From contig NZ_JBJDPS010000001.1 in the NCBI RefSeq assembly GCF_044901685.1, positions 620,001 to 684,000 on the forward strand: a stretch of 64,000 nucleotides of DNA. Direction: 5' to 3'. The DNA comes from Micromonospora_G sp044901685 (lineage in GTDB: Bacteria; Actinomycetota; Actinomycetes; Mycobacteriales; Micromonosporaceae). Below the pieces are notes generated by a model. That model was given only the letters and a program-made list of their open reading frames with translations. It was not told the origin of the DNA and did no database searches. Every line of letters starts with the position of its first letter. Within the stretch, counting starts at the first letter, position 1. Both the position numbers and the translations under genes were made by a program. Shown in pieces: positions 25,060 to 33,332 of this stretch.

Positions 25060-25635
25060 ATGGCGGGCGGGATCGAGTTGTCGAGCGACGAGGCGGGACG
25101 GGCGCCCAGCGGTGCCCCGGTCAGCACTCCATCCGACGACGCCTTCTGCTCCATCGAGCGCACCGTCGGGATCGTCGGTGACCGCTGGGTCCTGCTCATC
25201 CTCCGGCAGGTGCTCGCCGGCGGCATGACCCGCTTCACCGACCTGGTCAAGAGCCTCGGTGTGGCACCCAACATCCTCACCAACCGGCTGGAGATGCTGA
25301 CCAGGTCGGGCGTGCTCGAACGTCGCGAGTACCGGGAACCCGGATCCCGACCCCGGATGTCCTACCACCCCACCGCCGCCGGCCGGGAGCTCCTCGTCGT
25401 GCTCGCCGCGCTCGGCCAGTGGGGCGACGACCACATCCCGCCCGTCGGGGGAGTGGGCCAGACCCGCGAGACGACGCGCGACGGCGAACCGGTCCGGGTC
25501 GGCTTTGTCACCGACGCCGCACTGCTGCTGCCCGCCGAGGAGATCTCGTTCGTCTACACCGAGGTGGGCCGCGACCGCATCCGGGCGGCAGCGGCCGAGG
25601 CCGAGGGCCGACCCCAGGGCCAGGGCCGACCCTAG
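25060..25635 (+). CDS. HxlR family transcriptional regulator
   Basis: The 191-residue protein has the HxlR winged helix: CSIERTVGIVGDRWVLLILR (about 30-50), FTDLVKSLGVAPNILTNRLE, and YHPTAAGRELLVVLAALGQW. The extended C-terminal tail after GDDHIP is more than the usual 110-130-residue family size. GGGAGG lies six bases before the ATG. It is divergent from the enoyl-CoA hydratase gene (79-base gap), and probably controls that gene and perhaps padC. Its stop overlaps the convergent GT87 stop by four bases. Confidence 0.88.
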   Translation: MAGGIELSSDEAGRAPSGAPVSTPSDDAFCSIERTVGIVGDRWVLLILRQVLAGGMTRFTDLVKSLGVAPNILTNRLEMLTRSGVLERREYREPGSRPRMSYHPTAAGRELLVVLAALGQWGDDHIPPVGGVGQTRETTRDGEPVRVGFVTDAALLLPAEEISFVYTEVGRDRIRAAAAEAEGRPQGQGRP

Positions 25636-27218
25636 GGGTCGAGCTCGTCGGTGTAGCTCGCCACGATCCGCCCGTCGGAGGCGTACGCGACCAGCTCGCC
25701 GGCGGCCATGTTCGCGCTCCGGAACGAGAACGTACGCTGCGTCGGGTAGACCTCCAGCAGCGGAATGACCCGTGCGGCGCCACCGGGCGCGGACCGGTAC
25801 TCCAACCGGGCCACGCTGCCGTCGACCACGCCGTTGACCCGTACCTTGGTCTTCTCCCGGACGACCCCGAACCGCACCGGTACGCCGGACGCCAGTCGGG
25901 CGCACTCCGCCTGCTCCCGGCAGAAGTAGAAGTAGCGCGGGTTGTCGACATCGGCCAGCCGGTACGCCTTGAACGTCGGGTCCGCACCGGCCGGCAGCGG
26001 CAACACCGCGAAGCAGGCCAGCGCGGCGGTGACCGTGGTGACCGCCCGCAGCCAGCCACGCCGGCCGTCGGCCCGCCGGGCGCTGCCCACCGCCGCCACG
26101 GCCAGCCCGCCGAGCCCGGCCAGGCAGACGGCGGTCACGCCGACGGCGCGGGCGTTCTCCAGCAGGAACTGCAGGCCGGGAAAGGTCGACACGTCGCTGA
26201 GCACCGCACCCAGGGAGACCGTCATGACGACCAGCAGCAGCACCCCGGCGATCCGGCGGTACAGCCCCCGCGTCGCCACCATCAGCATCGCCGCCAGCAC
26301 GGTCCAGACCTGGTGGTGCGTCCAGGACACCGGCGACGCGACCACCGTGGCGCAGCCGACCAGCACCGCCGCGCGTACCGGCTCGTCGGCCGCCTGGACC
26401 TGACGGGCCCGCAGCAGCGCGACGCCACAGACCAGCGCGACCAGCCCGGCCCAGAGCGGCGGCAACGCCTCCGGGCCCACCCCGACCCGCATCAGCATGC
26501 CGTGCACCGACTGGTTGCCGAGCGAGGCGAGGTTGCCGATCCTGGACGTCTCCAGCATCGTCCCGGTCCAGTACGCCCAACTGTCGGCCGGCAGCACCAG
26601 CATCGCCACCACGGCACAGCCGACGAAGGCGGCAACCGCCCGACCGGCGTCCCGGTACCGCCCGGACAACAGGAAGAAGACCACGAAGAGCAGCGGGGTC
26701 AGCTTGATCGCGGCGGCCACGCCGACCAGCACGCCCCGGTACCGGGCCGGGGTCAAACCGCCCGCGTCGACCAGGGCGAGCAGCACGATGAAGACGCTGA
26801 CCTGCCCGAAGCGGAGATTGCTCTGCACGGGCGCGGAGAGCAACACCGCACCCGCGACCGCCGCAGCGACAACACGCCGCTGACCGCGCCCACTCGCCAT
26901 CCCCCGGGCCAGCACCACGGCGATGGCGGCGACCGCCGCACAGACCCCGACCAGCCAGATCACCCGCAGCACCGACTCCGGCACGGAGCCGATCGGGCGC
27001 AGCAGCAACGCGGCGAACGGGGGATAGGTGAACGGGCCGCCGTTCGCCGCCGCGTACTCGTACAGCGGGCGGCCGGCGTCGACGGTCTGCACGGCCCCGT
27101 AATAGATGTGCAGGTCGGAGAGGCGGTCCCAGACCGGTCGGCGCAGCACCAGCGCCGAAGAGACCACGGCGATCACGCCGAAGAGCAACCACAGCAGACC
27201 GGCCCGACGCGCCACCAT
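25632..27218 (-). CDS. GT87 (DUF2029) family membrane glycosyltransferase
   Basis: The 528-residue protein has about ten membrane helices and the GT-C/DUF2029 signature, with an acidic loop after the first helix (RLSDLHIYYGAVQTVDAG) and YEYAAANGGPFTYPPFAALL, as in actinobacterial alpha-mannosyltransferases that use polyprenyl-phosphate mannose. The C-terminal 120 residues form a soluble extracellular domain after the last helix (about LADVDNPRYFYFCREQAECA onward), with two cysteines. I chose ATG 27218; GTG 27221 is possible. Confidence 0.82.
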   Translation of the reverse strand: MVARRAGLLWLLFGVIAVVSSALVLRRPVWDRLSDLHIYYGAVQTVDAGRPLYEYAAANGGPFTYPPFAALLLRPIGSVPESVLRVIWLVGVCAAVAAIAVVLARGMASGRGQRRVVAAAVAGAVLLSAPVQSNLRFGQVSVFIVLLALVDAGGLTPARYRGVLVGVAAAIKLTPLLFVVFFLLSGRYRDAGRAVAAFVGCAVVAMLVLPADSWAYWTGTMLETSRIGNLASLGNQSVHGMLMRVGVGPEALPPLWAGLVALVCGVALLRARQVQAADEPVRAAVLVGCATVVASPVSWTHHQVWTVLAAMLMVATRGLYRRIAGVLLLVVMTVSLGAVLSDVSTFPGLQFLLENARAVGVTAVCLAGLGGLAVAAVGSARRADGRRGWLRAVTTVTAALACFAVLPLPAGADPTFKAYRLADVDNPRYFYFCREQAECARLASGVPVRFGVVREKTKVRVNGVVDGSVARLEYRSAPGGAARVIPLLEVYPTQRTFSFRSANMAAGELVAYASDGRIVASYTDELDP

Positions 27219-27448
27219 CACCCCAACCTACCGTCGGCCGGCGCCCGACCCGAACGGATCGCGGTGTCGGTTTGCGGCGATCAGCCCGGGTACGGCATTG
27301 ACGATCCGGTGACCACGCCCCCCGACCGGCCGGCTCCCCGCCCACCCGGTCGACCGCGTCCTCACCATCCACACAGGAGTCCGGTACGGCGCGCAATCGG
27401 TGTAGGGTCGCCCTGCACGAGTGACGACATCGTTTTACGGAGGCCTTG

Positions 27449-28270
27449 GTGGAACGTCGTGGCGAAGCTGCTCGCGCGGTCGATCTGCGGACCGACCGGG
27501 CGCACGGCGCACGGATCTACGACTACATCCTGGGCGGCAAGGACAACTTCGCCGCCGACCGCGAGGCCGGCGAGAACTCGTTGCGGATCTGGCCCGCGTT
27601 GCGGGTGCACATGGAGGCCAACCGCTCCTTCATGCACCGGGTGGCACGGTTCCTGGCCACCGACTGCGGCATCCGGCAGTTCCTCGACATCGGCACCGGA
27701 CTGCCGACGTCGCCGAATCTCCACGAGATCGTGCAGTCGGTCGACTCGACCGCACGGGTGGTCTACACCGACAACGATCCGCTCGTGCTCGCGCACGCCC
27801 GTGCGCTGATGGTCGGGACCGCACAGGGACGCACGGCCTACGTGGCGGCGGACATGCGCGACCCCCAGACGATCATCTCCGCACCGGAGTTCGTCCGGAC
27901 CCTCGAACTGGACCAGCCGGTCGGACTGCTGCTGATCGCGATCGTGCACTTCATCGAGGACGACGACGAGGCCCTGCGGGTCGTCCGGCAGGTGCTGGAC
28001 GTGCTGCCCGCCGGAAGCTACCTGGCGATGTCCATCGCGACCGACGAATTCGACCCGATCCCGCTGGCCCAGGTCCAGCGGGAGTACAACAGGCTCGGCG
28101 AGACCCTCATCTTCCGCGACCGCGCGAGGGCGCTGAGGTTCTTCGACGGCCTGGAGATGGTCGAGCCAGGGCTGGTCCAGGTGCACAAGTGGCGCCCGGA
28201 CGGGTCCGAGGCTCCGGGGGTCGCCGACAAGGACATCGCCATGTACGGGGCGGTCGCCCGCAAGCCCTGA
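27449..28270 (+). CDS. SAM-dependent methyltransferase, DUF574 family
   Basis: The 273-residue protein matches the actinobacterial DUF574 (PF04672) methyltransferases: HGARIYDYILGGKDNFAADR, LRVHMEANRSFMHRVARFLA, the SAM-binding FLDIGTGLPTSPNLHE, VVYTDNDPLVLAHARAL and LLLIAIVHFIEDDDEALRVV. Substrates of this family are generally unknown. GTG 27449 follows ACGGAGG by five bases; a TTG three bases earlier is less likely. It stands alone in its operon. Confidence 0.9.
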   Translation: MERRGEAARAVDLRTDRAHGARIYDYILGGKDNFAADREAGENSLRIWPALRVHMEANRSFMHRVARFLATDCGIRQFLDIGTGLPTSPNLHEIVQSVDSTARVVYTDNDPLVLAHARALMVGTAQGRTAYVAADMRDPQTIISAPEFVRTLELDQPVGLLLIAIVHFIEDDDEALRVVRQVLDVLPAGSYLAMSIATDEFDPIPLAQVQREYNRLGETLIFRDRARALRFFDGLEMVEPGLVQVHKWRPDGSEAPGVADKDIAMYGAVARKP

Positions 28271-28334
28271 CTCTTCGTCGTCGGCGACGCCTGGCCCTTG
28301 GTCGTCGGCGGCCTGGCGACCTACCGGCCTGGCG

Positions 28335-28358
28335 GTTGCCGTTGCCGTTGCCGTTGCC
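28335..28358 (+). repeat. Four tandem GTTGCC hexamers
   Basis: Four exact GTTGCC units lie between the convergent methyltransferase and regulator genes. The array is short and could vary by slippage; no function is visible. Confidence 0.7.
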
Positions 28359-28383
28359 GGGGGACAATCTCACCGGTCACCGG

Positions 28384-29349
28384 CTACCGCTCGTCCACCG
28401 GGTCCTGCCACCGGTCGCGCGGCGTCGGCCCGTCCACCTCCTCGTTCATGTCCCCGGTCGAGCCTTCGGTCGAGTCCCCGGTCACCACGGCCCCGGCGAT
28501 GTCCCCGGAAGCGTCCTCGGAAGCGTCTTCGGTCGCGGCGAGGCTGGCGAGCAGGGCCAACGACTCGGCGCTGCGACTGCCGGGCTCTGCCTGGAAGACC
28601 ACCAGCATCAGGTTGTCGCTTCCGGCGATGCTCAGCTTCTCGCCGTACAGTTCGAGCGGTCCGACCTGGGGATGGTCGAGCAGGCTCAGCCGCCCGCGCT
28701 TCGGCTGCACGTCGTGGCGCGCCCAGAGCTGCCGGAACCACTCGCTGCGTACGGAGAGTTCGCCGACGAGTTCGATCAACCGGGGATTGTCGACGTCGGG
28801 CCCGACCAGGCCGCGTAGCGTGGCGACCCCCTCCTCGGTCGCCTGTTCCCAGTCGCGCCGCAGTCGTCGGTCGGACGGGTCCAGAAACGCCGCCCGCAGC
28901 AGGTTGACCCCGGGGGAGTAGTTCGGCGACAGTGCCTGCGCCAACCTGTTCACCGCCAGGATGTCGGTGAACGCGTTCTGGACGTACGCCGGGGTGGTTG
29001 TCCAGCTCGCGATGAGCTGCAGGATGGTCGCCGGCACCCGGGCCGGCCTCGACGGCGTCCGGCGTCGCGACACCGGCCCGGCGAGCTGGTGCAGGTAGGC
29101 GGTGGCGTCGGCGTCGAGTCGCAGGGCCCGCCCGATCGCGTTCAGGACCTGGGCCGACGGGTGCAGGTCACGGCCCTGTTCCAGGCGCAGGTAATAGTCG
29201 CTGCTGATCCCCGCCAGCATCGCCAGCTCCTCGCGGCGCAGCCCCGGGACCCGGCGACGGCCCCCGCTCGGCAGCCCGACATCCTCCGGCTTGACCAGCT
29301 CGCGGCGGGCCCGCAGGTAGTCGCCCAGTCGGTTCCCGGAGCTCTCCAT
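28384..29349 (-). CDS. HTH regulator with MmyB-like ligand-binding domain
   Basis: The 321-residue protein has an N-terminal XRE helix-turn-helix (GLRREELAMLAGISSDYYLR, then LEQGRDLHPSAQVLNAIGRA) and the MmyB-like C-terminal domain (VQNAFTDILAVNRLAQALSP, FLDPSDRRLRRDWEQATEEG). Such regulators often control adjacent oxidoreductases, possibly in response to fatty acids, but no target is adjacent here. The ATG 29349 and a GTG at 29358 are both possible. The C-terminal tail is unusually acidic, rich in Glu, Asp and Ser. Confidence 0.85.
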   Translation of the reverse strand: MESSGNRLGDYLRARRELVKPEDVGLPSGGRRRVPGLRREELAMLAGISSDYYLRLEQGRDLHPSAQVLNAIGRALRLDADATAYLHQLAGPVSRRRTPSRPARVPATILQLIASWTTTPAYVQNAFTDILAVNRLAQALSPNYSPGVNLLRAAFLDPSDRRLRRDWEQATEEGVATLRGLVGPDVDNPRLIELVGELSVRSEWFRQLWARHDVQPKRGRLSLLDHPQVGPLELYGEKLSIAGSDNLMLVVFQAEPGSRSAESLALLASLAATEDASEDASGDIAGAVVTGDSTEGSTGDMNEEVDGPTPRDRWQDPVDER

Positions 29350-29451
29350 GGCTCCCACTGTAAGCAGGGAAAATGCCGCGAACCTGGTCTTGTCGCCCCC
29401 AGGATAAACGGTGCGTTGACCCCAATCCGACCGAGCCGTCCAGCGGCACCG

Positions 29452-29787
29452 TCAACCGGCGAACCTCTTTGCCATGTCCCGGAGCCGCCGTGCGGCCTCA
29501 GCCCCCTGGTCGGAACCGATCTGCGAGCCGGGCATCCGGGTGAGCTGCTCCACCCGGTCGGCGAAGCGCAGAAACTCCCGGTGGGCGTGTTCCCGGCAGG
29601 CGAGGCAGGTGACGCTCTCCGGGCGGGCGGAGGTCATCGCGTACGGCACCTCGAGGTCGCAGCCGGTCGTCACGACGCTCGGTGTGTCGGTCACCAGGCC
29701 CCAGGTCGACGCCATCATGTCGCGGACGGCGGCTCTGGCCCGCACCACGGTGCGTTCGACGTGAATGTGTGGGTCAATCTCGCTCAT
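29452..29787 (-). CDS. Conserved-looking small hypothetical protein
   Basis: I do not recognise this 111-residue protein. It has a hydrophilic start (MSEIDPHIHVERTVV), a middle VTCLACREHAHREFLRFADR with two Cys and two His that could bind metal, and a helical C-terminus. GGAGG lies ten bases upstream of the ATG. It is divergent from the DUF2188 gene. Confidence 0.55.
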   Translation of the reverse strand: MSEIDPHIHVERTVVRARAAVRDMMASTWGLVTDTPSVVTTGCDLEVPYAMTSARPESVTCLACREHAHREFLRFADRVEQLTRMPGSQIGSDQGAEAARRLRDMAKRFAG

Positions 29788-29915
29788 CTGCGTCCGTTCC
29801 TCCGTCCCGTGGTGCCGGAATCAGGCCGGGGCGTCCCGGCTGCCTGTTTGAGTCAAGCACACCGGGGTACGGAAGAAGGGATCGATGATCTCGAAATCCC
29901 TGGTGAGGAGACGCG

Positions 29916-30137
29916 ATGAGCCGCAGTGAGTTCCACGTCGTACCGGACGGCGGTCGTTGGAAGGTGGAGCGGGGGTCGAGTGCGTTCGGCACGTACGGCA
30001 CCAAGCAGGAAGCCGTCGACAAGGGCCGTGAGGCCGCCCGCGCGAACCAGCCGAGCCAGTTGGTGCTGCACACCGCCGACGGGCAGATCGAGACCGAGTA
30101 CACCTACCAGGACGATCCCTACCCGCCCAAGGGCTGA
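29916..30137 (+). CDS. DUF2188 domain protein
   Basis: The 73-residue protein matches the DUF2188 pattern: FHVVPDGGRWKVERGSSAFG, TKQEAVDKGREAARANQPSQ and LVLHTADGQIETEYTYQDDP. These small proteins resemble a short beta-alpha-beta domain with no known activity. GAGGAG precedes the ATG. It is monocistronic, and its downstream region leads into a 36-bp tandem repeat. Confidence 0.85.
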   Translation: MSRSEFHVVPDGGRWKVERGSSAFGTYGTKQEAVDKGREAARANQPSQLVLHTADGQIETEYTYQDDPYPPKG

Positions 30138-30219
30138 TCGTGGTGGCCGGCGGCGGTCGGACCCGCCGTACCCGGGCACGCCCGGACGTACGACAGGGAC
30201 CGACCGCCGCCGGCCTCGA

Positions 30220-30324
30220 CCCTCCTGCTGAGCGCGCGTGGGTCAGCGTCTGCCGCCCTCCTGCTGAACGTGCCTCGGTCAGCGTCTGCCGCCTGCCTGA
30301 GCGTGCCTCGGTCAGCGTCCGCCG
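30220..30324. repeat. 36-bp tandem repeat, 2.9 copies, overlapping RNA ligase 3' end
   Basis: Copies at 30220-30255 and 30256-30291 (both starting CCCTCCTGCTGA and sharing GGTCAGCGTCTGCCG) are followed by a 33-base copy at 30292-30324 that contains the stop codon of the RNA ligase gene (30312-30314). The unit length is a multiple of three, so the coding frame is kept. Confidence 0.85.
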
Positions 30325-31091
30325 GATCGGCGCCGCAGAGTGCGCTCGTAGTCCTGGAACCGGGCCTTCGCGATCACCGACCGGGACCCGGACCGCAGCA
30401 CGATGCCCTCCGGGCGACCCGGCGTGCCGTCCAGCGCCACGGTGGTGCGGGGCAGGCGGTCGACCAGGAACTGGTGGGTCTTGTCGATGTCCGTCGGCAG
30501 TTCGGCCGCGTCCAGCACGTCGAGCCGGGGTACGGTGGCCAGGCCGTTGCCGGCCGCCACCCGGAGCAGTTCGTCCTCGTCGAGGAATCGCTGGCCGCCG
30601 TGGTCGCGCCAGGACGAGACCCGCTCCGTCGGCCAGTCGAGCATCGTGGCGTAGTCGTCGATGACGCAGATGTCGAACACGCGATGACCGACCCGCCTGC
30701 TGCCGGTGTAGTGCTTCGACGCGGCGGTGACCTTTCCGCCGTACACCTCGAAGTAGTAGGTGACGATGCCGGTGCCGTACGGTGCCATCGCGCTGGCCAC
30801 GTCGAGCAGGGCGTCCACGATCCCGAGGGCCGGGTTACCGATCAGATCACCTTCGGCGTACAGCAGCTCCTCGCGGCTGCCGATCAGGTACGTGCGGTCC
30901 GGCAGCACCACGATCCGCGAGTTCGTCCCGTCGACCTTCTCGGTCAGGTGGACCCGGCCGACGAATTCGACCACCTTGTCGGTCAGACCGCCGTTGCCCG
31001 GGTCGAGTGCGTGATAGGTCGGGATCGACGGGTACTTCGTCAGCGAGTTGAGGGCACGCAGGTTCGCGGTACGGACGTCGAAGTCGGTCAT
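30312..31091 (-). CDS. RNA ligase (Rnl2-like) family protein
   Basis: The 259-residue protein carries the covalent nucleotidyltransferase motifs of the T4 Rnl2-like RNA ligases: motif I TEKVDGTN with the lysine that forms the ligase-AMP intermediate (about residue 50), a motif III-like YYFEVYGGKV, motif IV RPEGIVLRS and motif V VIAKARFQDYER. It would seal nicked or broken RNA in the cytoplasm using ATP. It lacks a large C-terminal domain. GGAAGGGA lies nine bases before the ATG at 31091. A very C-rich stretch lies upstream (G-rich in its own mRNA strand). No RNA end-healing partner is nearby. Confidence 0.85.
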   Translation of the reverse strand: MTDFDVRTANLRALNSLTKYPSIPTYHALDPGNGGLTDKVVEFVGRVHLTEKVDGTNSRIVVLPDRTYLIGSREELLYAEGDLIGNPALGIVDALLDVASAMAPYGTGIVTYYFEVYGGKVTAASKHYTGSRRVGHRVFDICVIDDYATMLDWPTERVSSWRDHGGQRFLDEDELLRVAAGNGLATVPRLDVLDAAELPTDIDKTHQFLVDRLPRTTVALDGTPGRPEGIVLRSGSRSVIAKARFQDYERTLRRRSGGR

Positions 31092-31175
31092 GGCCGCGGT
31101 CCCTTCCGTCGAGCAGGCAGCATCCGTGGTCGGCCTACCGTCCTCCACGACCGGTCACCGCACAACTCGATTTCG

Positions 31176-31260
31176 CCCCCCCGCCCCACGGACCCCCCGA
31201 AACCCTCCCGCCCCCGCACCCCCCCGCACCCCCCCGCGCGCCCCCGCACCCCGCGCTCCG
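31176..31260 (-). other. C-rich tract (G-rich on minus strand) upstream of RNA ligase
   Basis: The plus strand has repeated runs of 5-7 C separated by short A- and G-containing spacers. On the minus strand these are G-runs that could fold as quadruplexes in the leader or promoter of the RNA ligase gene. No gene is seen in it. Confidence 0.6.
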
Positions 31261-31275
31261 CCACGCCTCCCGGAC

Positions 31276-31330
31276 GTTAGGAAGGGCCCCTTCCTATACA
31301 AAAAGCGATAACAAGGGGCCCTTCCTTTCA
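31276..31330 (+). repeat. 55-bp intergenic repeat element, copy 1
   Basis: The 55-bp element starts GTTAGGAAGGG and ends GGCCCTTCCTTTCA. Its ends hold 14-bp inverted arms (31279-31292 and 31313-31326) around a 20-nt loop, and each end is itself almost palindromic. It begins two bases beyond the stop of the DUF4235 gene. A second copy in inverted orientation with four mismatches is at 43511-43565. It could act as a terminator or be a small mobile element. Confidence 0.85.
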
Positions 31331-31332
31331 CG

Positions 31333-31605
31333 TCAGGTGGGCCAGGTGCCGGTGACGCGCCGTACGCCTACCGCGCCGCCCCGGTCGACGGCGGCCTTCA
31401 CCACGGCGAAGATGGCTCCCTGGATCGCGGCGGCGGCCAGGATCTCGCCCCAGCCACGGTCCTCGTCGGTCGCGTTCGGCGCGTCGTCGTCACCGGCGGC
31501 CGTCTTCCACACCTGTTTGAAGACCATTCCGGCGATCGCGCCGGCCGCGACGCCGAGCAGGATGCCGACCGGTTTGTACGCCACCTTGTTGATGCCCTTG
31601 CCCAT
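31333..31605 (-). CDS. DUF4235 domain protein
   Basis: The 90-residue protein matches the DUF4235 pattern: VAYKPVGILLGVAAGAIAGM with the first membrane segment, VFKQVWKTA, then WGEILAAAAIQGAIFAVVKA with the second, and a closing VDRGGAVGVRRVTGTWP. It is a small two-helix membrane protein of unknown role. GGAGG lies seven bases before the ATG at 31605. The 55-bp repeat follows its stop. Confidence 0.85.
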   Translation of the reverse strand: MGKGINKVAYKPVGILLGVAAGAIAGMVFKQVWKTAAGDDDAPNATDEDRGWGEILAAAAIQGAIFAVVKAAVDRGGAVGVRRVTGTWPT

Positions 31606-31693
31606 GCTCGTCGCCTCCGTGGTTCCGGCACCGGCGCTCGTTCGGCGGCGCCGGTGGTACCTGCCCACCAGTTTCCTGAATTGTCGCCGCCGA

Positions 31694-32194
31694 TCAGGCT
31701 GTCACCGCGTCCGCCGCCTTCTTCAACGCCTTCGGGTCGGTCGGCTTCCGTGGCGCCTTCTCGCGTAGCTCGATCATGCGCTCGCCGATCTCCTGCAACT
31801 TTTTCCGACCGAGCCCGTCACGTACCTTCGGGAACCATTCTTCTTCCTCTTCCTCGATGTGGTGCGTCACGTTCTCGATCAGCACCGTCGTCTTGGCGTC
31901 GAACCGCTCGTCTTCCGGTTTCATGGCGGCCAACTCCAGGCAGAGCATGTCGGCGACGTGGTGTTCCTCGTACGATTCGAGCACGTCGTCCTCAAGGTCC
32001 GGCAGCAGCTCACGGGTCTCCGGATACATGCACTCGTTCTCGATGTACGTGTGCACGGTCAGCGCCTCGAGAATGCGCTCGACGATCGCGCCCTTCTTCT
32101 TCGTCGCGTTCTCCCCGGCCTGCTCGAACTCCCTGAAAAGGGCGCGGATCTCCTTGTGGTCCTGCTTCAGGATGACAATGGCGTCGGTCGACAT
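31694..32194 (-). CDS. Hemerythrin domain protein
   Basis: The 166-residue protein has the HHE pattern of hemerythrin-like proteins: ILKQDHKEIRALFREFEQ, VHTYIENECMYPETREL, YEEHHVADMLCLELAAMK, and a HHIEEEEEEWFP segment, which supply the His and Glu ligands of a di-iron site. A lysine-rich tail ends the protein (RKPTDPKALKKAADAVTA). Members sense or bind oxygen, NO or iron. A strong GGAGGGAAG sits before the ATG. Confidence 0.88.
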   Translation of the reverse strand: MSTDAIVILKQDHKEIRALFREFEQAGENATKKKGAIVERILEALTVHTYIENECMYPETRELLPDLEDDVLESYEEHHVADMLCLELAAMKPEDERFDAKTTVLIENVTHHIEEEEEEWFPKVRDGLGRKKLQEIGERMIELREKAPRKPTDPKALKKAADAVTA

Positions 32195-32419
32195 GAGACT
32201 TCCCTCCGGCTCGGTGTCGTTCCTGCTACCCCCCGCCCTACCTGGGGAAACCACCGGTCCGGCGGTGTATCGGGGCCGGGTTGTCGCCCGGCGGGTGCGC
32301 CGGCCGGTGCGGGGCCGGAGCCGGGACGGCCGGAATCCGGGTGAGGAGTGTCGGTGGGGTGGGTTAGAGTTCGCCCCCTGTCTACGTCACCACCCACTCA
32401 TACCGGGGGAAGTTTTCTC

Positions 32420-33277
32420 GTGGCACGTTGGAAGAACAGCGCCGTCCTGACCGTCTCCGCGTTCGCGGTGCTCGGCCTCGCGGCGTGCGGCTCGAAGGAC
32501 GCCGGGTCCACCACCGAGGAGAAGCCGAGCGCGCTGGCGCTGATGGCGAGCGACGCCAAGGGGTCGATCCAGAAGGCGTCCGCCGCCCTCGGTGGGGCCA
32601 CCACCACCGTCAGCTTCACGATGACGGGCAAGGCCGAGGGCGAGGCGGTCAAGGGCACCGGCGTCGCGGCGCTGGGCACCGAGCGCAAGGCGGAGATGAC
32701 CCTGGAGGACCCGAAGGAGGGTCCGACCACCGCTCGCATCATCGGCACCGCGATGTACATCTCCGTCTCGCCGTCGGAGCAGGCGGAGTTCGACGGCAAG
32801 AAGTGGCTCAAGATGGACCTCGCGATGGCTGGCGAGGCGGGCAACGAGGCGATGTCCAGCATGCTGGACGAGATCGACCCGGCCCAGACGTTGAAGCGGA
32901 TGCTGGCCGCCGAAAGCATCACGGTGGTTGGTGAGGAGGCCGTGGCCGGCGTGCAGACCGTTCACTACGCGGCCACCATCCCGGTCGCCGCCTACCTGGG
33001 CGCCGTCTCCGACGCCAAGGCCCGCGAGGCGCTCGAGAAGGAGTTCACCAAGCTGGGCGTCAAGGAGGTCAAGGCAGACCTCTGGGCGGACGAGCAGTAC
33101 CAGCTCCGTCGTTTCCGTGGCTACCTGAACGACGCGAACGACGTCACCGTCGACTACACCGACTACGGCAAGCCGGTCACCATCGAGCTGCCGCCGGCAG
33201 CCGAGACGGCCGACTTCGTCGACATGCTCAAGGAGCTCGGGGACGCCCTCAAGGACCTGGAGAATCTCGAGGGCTGA
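32420..33277 (+). CDS. LppX/LprAFG-like lipoprotein
   Basis: The 285-residue protein has a lipoprotein signal with lipobox LAAC and a single half-barrel domain resembling the LppX/LprAFG group, which carries lipids or glycolipids at the cell envelope: TVSFTMTGKAEGEAVKGTG, RIIGTAMYISVSPSEQAEFD, KKWLKMDL and a long helix near DEIDPAQTLKRML. The GTG start follows ACCGGGGGAAG. A large bidirectional terminator follows. Confidence 0.7.
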   Translation: MARWKNSAVLTVSAFAVLGLAACGSKDAGSTTEEKPSALALMASDAKGSIQKASAALGGATTTVSFTMTGKAEGEAVKGTGVAALGTERKAEMTLEDPKEGPTTARIIGTAMYISVSPSEQAEFDGKKWLKMDLAMAGEAGNEAMSSMLDEIDPAQTLKRMLAAESITVVGEEAVAGVQTVHYAATIPVAAYLGAVSDAKAREALEKEFTKLGVKEVKADLWADEQYQLRRFRGYLNDANDVTVDYTDYGKPVTIELPPAAETADFVDMLKELGDALKDLENLEG

Positions 33278-33291
33278 CGGTAACCCGCACC

Positions 33292-33331
33292 ACGCGTACG
33301 GCCCCGGGGCTCGCCCCGGGGCCGTACGCGT
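33292..33331. terminator. Bidirectional terminator between lipoprotein and Nudix genes
   Basis: A perfect 18-bp stem (ACGCGTACGGCCCCGGGG at 33292-33309, partner 33314-33331) with a CTCG tetraloop separates the convergent stops at 33277 and 33333. Confidence 0.92.
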
Positions 33332-33332
33332 C

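Noticed and set aside
25419..27809. Long plus-strand frame across the GT87 gene
   Set aside because: It reads as low-complexity Arg/Gly/His sequence and is antisense to a well-supported membrane protein.
30220..30324. CRISPR-like direct repeats
   Set aside because: Copies are adjacent without spacers, so this is a tandem repeat; no cas genes are present in the window.
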